From contig NW_027469203.1 in NCBI RefSeq assembly GCF_051020765.1, forward strand, positions 62,001-126,000: a stretch of DNA of 64,000 nucleotides, read 5' to 3'. Source of the stretch: Lasioglossum baleicum (taxonomy: Eukaryota; Arthropoda; Insecta; Hymenoptera; Halictidae). Below, one piece after another: positions 62,193 to 64,000 of the stretch. Under the pieces are notes generated by a model, which did not search any database, was not told the DNA's origin, and saw only the letters and a program-made list of their open reading frames with translations. A program made the translations under genes and the position numbers. Every line of letters begins with the position of its first letter. The first letter of the stretch is position 1.

Positions 62193-64000
62193 GGCTAAGC
62201 GTTTGCGTTATGCGTTATGGGCTAAGCGTTATGCCTTATGGTTTATACGTTATGCGTTATGCGTTATGCGTTATGCGTTGTGCGTTATGCGTTATGCGTT
62301 ATGCGTTATGCGTTGTGCGTTATGCGTTATGCGTTATGCGTTATGCGTTATGCGTTATGCGTTATGCGTTATGCGTTATGCGTTATGCGTTATGCGTTAA
62401 GCGTTATGCGTTATGCGTTATGCGTTATGCGTTATGCGTTATGCGTTATGCGTTATGCGTTATGCGTTATGCGTTATGCGTTATGCGTTATGCGTTATGC
62501 GTTATGCGTTATGCGTTATGCGTTATGCGTTATGCGTTATGCGTTATGCGTTATGCGTTATGCGTTATGCGTTATGCGTTATGCGTTATGCGTTATGCGT
62601 TATGCCTTATGGTTTATACGTTATGCGTTATGCGTTATGCGTTATGCGTTATGCGTTATGGGCTATGCGTTATGCCTTATGGTTTATACGTTATGCGTTA
62701 TGCGTTATGCGTTATGCGTTATGCGTTATACGTTATGCGTTATGCGTTATGCGTTATGCGTTATGCGTTATGCGTTATGCGTTATGCGTTATGCGTTATG
62801 CGTTATGCGTTATGCGTTATGCGTTATGCGTTATGCGTTATGCGTTATGACTTTTGCATTATGCGTTATGCGTTATGCGTTATGCGTTATGGGCTATGCG
62901 TTATGCCTTATGGTTTATACGTTATGCGTTATGTGTTATGCGTTATGCGTTATGCGTTATACGTTATGCGTTATGCGTTATGCGTTATGCGTTATGCGTT
63001 ATGCGTTATGCGTTATGCGTTATGCGTTATGCGTTATGCGTTATGCGTTATGCGTTATGCGTTATGCGTTATGCGTTATGCGTTATGCGTTATGCGTTAT
63101 GCGTTATGCGTTATGCGTTATGCGTTATGCGTTATGCGTTATGCGTTATGCGTTATGACTTTTGCATTATGCGTTATGCGTTATGCGTTATGCGTTATGG
63201 GCTATGCGTTATGCCTTATGGTTTATACGTTATGCGTTATGCGTTATGCGTTATGCGTTATGCGTTATACGTTATGCGTTATGCGTTATGCGTTATGCGT
63301 TATGCGTTATGCGTTATGCGTTATGCGTTATGCGTTATGCGTTATGCGTTATGCGTTATGCGTTATGCGTTATGCGTTATGCGTTATGCGTTATGCGTTA
63401 TGCGTTATGCGTTATGCGTTATGCGTTATGCGTTATGCGTTATGCGTTATGCGTTATGCGTTATGCGTTATGCGTTATGCGTTATGCGTTATGACTTTTG
63501 CATTATGCGTTATGCGTTATGCGTTATGCGTTATGGGCTATGCGTTATGCCTTATGGTTTATACGTTATGCGTTATGCGTTATGCGTTATGCGTTATGCG
63601 TTATGCGTTATGCGTTATGCGTTATGCGTTATGCGTTATGCGTTATGCGTTATGCGTTATGCGTTATGCGTTATGCGTTATGCGTTATGCGTTATGCGTT
63701 ATGCGTTATGCGTTATGCGTTATGCGTTATGCGTTATGCGTTATGCGTTATGCGTTATGCGTTATGCGTTATGACTTTTGCATTATGCGTTATGCGTTAT
63801 GCGTTATGCGTTATGGGCTATGCGTTATGCCTTATGGTTTATACGTTATGCGTTATGCGTTATGCGTTATGCGTTATGCGTTATACGTTATGCGTTATGC
63901 GTTATGCGTTATGCGTTATGCGTTATGCGTTATGCGTTATGCGTTATGCGTTATGCGTTATGCGTTATGACTTTTGCATTATGCGTTATGCGTTATGCGT
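62193..64000. repeat. Family D, final segment, running off the window
   Basis: Composite 62193 with CGTTGTG units near 62277 and 62312 (as at 55512), a short block near 62605, a GGCTATG block near 62661, then regular ACTTTTG-CATTATG subunits at 62850, 63158, 63494, 63774 and 63970 (308, 336, 280 and 196 bp apart), each complete one with GGCTATG, CCTTATG, GTTTATA and usually CGTTATA. The array continues past the window edge. Confidence 0.9.
63494..63773 (+). repeat. ACTTTTG-CATTATG subunit, type example
   Basis: A 40-heptamer subunit: ACTTTTG, CATTATG, a few canonical units, GGCTATG, canonical, CCTTATG, GTTTATA, then canonical units to the next ACTTTTG. Forty-two ACTTTTG starts were found between 36470 and 63970. 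Where adjacent, distances run from 182 to 420 bp, most often 266-364, and every distance checked is a multiple of seven unless a CGTTTG lies between. Confidence 0.92.

Larger units (their letters stand above)
1..64000. repeat. Heptanucleotide satellite array (CGTTATG)n, whole window
   Basis: The window is tandem 7-bp units from first to last base, with variant units interspersed. The plus strand is T/G-rich (per unit 3 T, 2 G, 1 A, 1 C), and each unit holds one CpG. In the starting register, units begin at positions equal to 4 modulo 7. The register was followed by eye at landmark units to the end of the window. No unique DNA, gene, RNA gene or transposon interrupts it, and neither edge of the array is in the window. 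Variant units are mostly substitutions and recur in fixed combinations, which defines the families annotated below. Arrays of this size are typical of eukaryotic satellite DNA; the species and chromosomal site cannot be read from the sequence. Confidence 0.99.

Noticed and set aside
43..62198. Very long plus-strand open frames (up to about 1,075 codons) encoding a MRYALCV heptapeptide repeat
   Set aside because: A 7-bp unit without TAA, TAG or TGA in any register is open in all three frames and gives the same peptide in each. Frames end only where variant units such as CGTAATG or CGTTAAG create stops. Overlapping frames in all registers, no codon bias and no ribosome-site or promoter context make them by-products of the satellite.
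1..64000. Telomere repeat
   Set aside because: TTATGCG is the length of the plant-type telomere unit and resembles part of the Allium telomere unit, but it lacks the G-run typical of telomeric repeats. The array also has complex higher-order structure and neither end is visible. It matches no telomere unit I know.
1..64000. CRISPR array or bacterial short tandem repeats (heptamer STRRs of cyanobacteria)
   Set aside because: There are no unique spacers; the spaces between variant units are the same heptamer. Cyanobacterial heptamer repeats are short intergenic clusters, not tens of kilobases.
1..64000. Genes or hairpin RNAs on the reverse strand
   Set aside because: The reverse complement has a TAA every seven codons in each frame. 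No open frame of useful length, tRNA-like or rRNA-like segment was seen.
1..64000. G-quadruplex or i-motif forming potential
   Set aside because: There are no runs of three or more G outside isolated GGG at unit junctions (for example before GGCT units) and no four such runs close together.

Overview
The whole 64,000-base window is one uninterrupted satellite array built on a 7-bp unit (CGTTATG in the phase used here; also readable as ATGCGTT or TTATGCG; reverse strand CGCATAA-type). I see no protein-coding gene, RNA gene, transposon, CRISPR array, promoter or terminator, and no unique flanking DNA. Both edges lie inside the array, so it is longer than 64 kb. The plus strand has very long open frames only because the canonical heptamer contains no stop in any of its three registers. 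The reverse strand has a stop every seven codons in every frame. A simple-sequence satellite of this length points to a eukaryotic, probably heterochromatic, locus. I cannot name the organism.

The array is not uniform. Variant heptamers recur in fixed combinations and make a mosaic of higher-order families. Family A (CGTAATG, CGTTAGG and CGGTATG markers, GGCTAAG compound blocks) fills about 1-2.6 kb, 7.3-12.5 kb and 16.3-29.6 kb. Family B (AGTTTTG signature, CGTCAAG/CGTTATC pairs) fills 2.6-7.3 kb as two tandem copies of about 2.58 kb, and returns at 14.2-16.3 kb. Family C (CGTTGTG, CGTCAAG/CGTTATC, a 6-mer CGTTTG) fills 12.5-14.1 and 29.6-35.3 kb. Family D (ACTTTTG-CATTATG, CGATATG, a 112-bp marker) fills 36.4 kb to the end.

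Copies of a module keep the same order of variant units, while the number of canonical heptamers between them changes by whole units. That is what unequal exchange or slippage at heptamer resolution would leave. I followed the heptamer register across the window at landmark units. Outside one patch, every register change is explained by 24 copies of the same 6-base unit CGTTTG. The exception is 14.31-18.76 kb, where about 20 other indels cluster, most of them changes in T-run length; I suspect a local consensus error or a separately decaying segment.

The most notable structure is a 35-bp block shared in slightly different form by families B and D. In D it heads a 112-bp marker present six times with identical internal spacing. 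No genes act together here. What can be read is the history of the array: block formation, segmental duplication, and expansion or contraction of pure runs.
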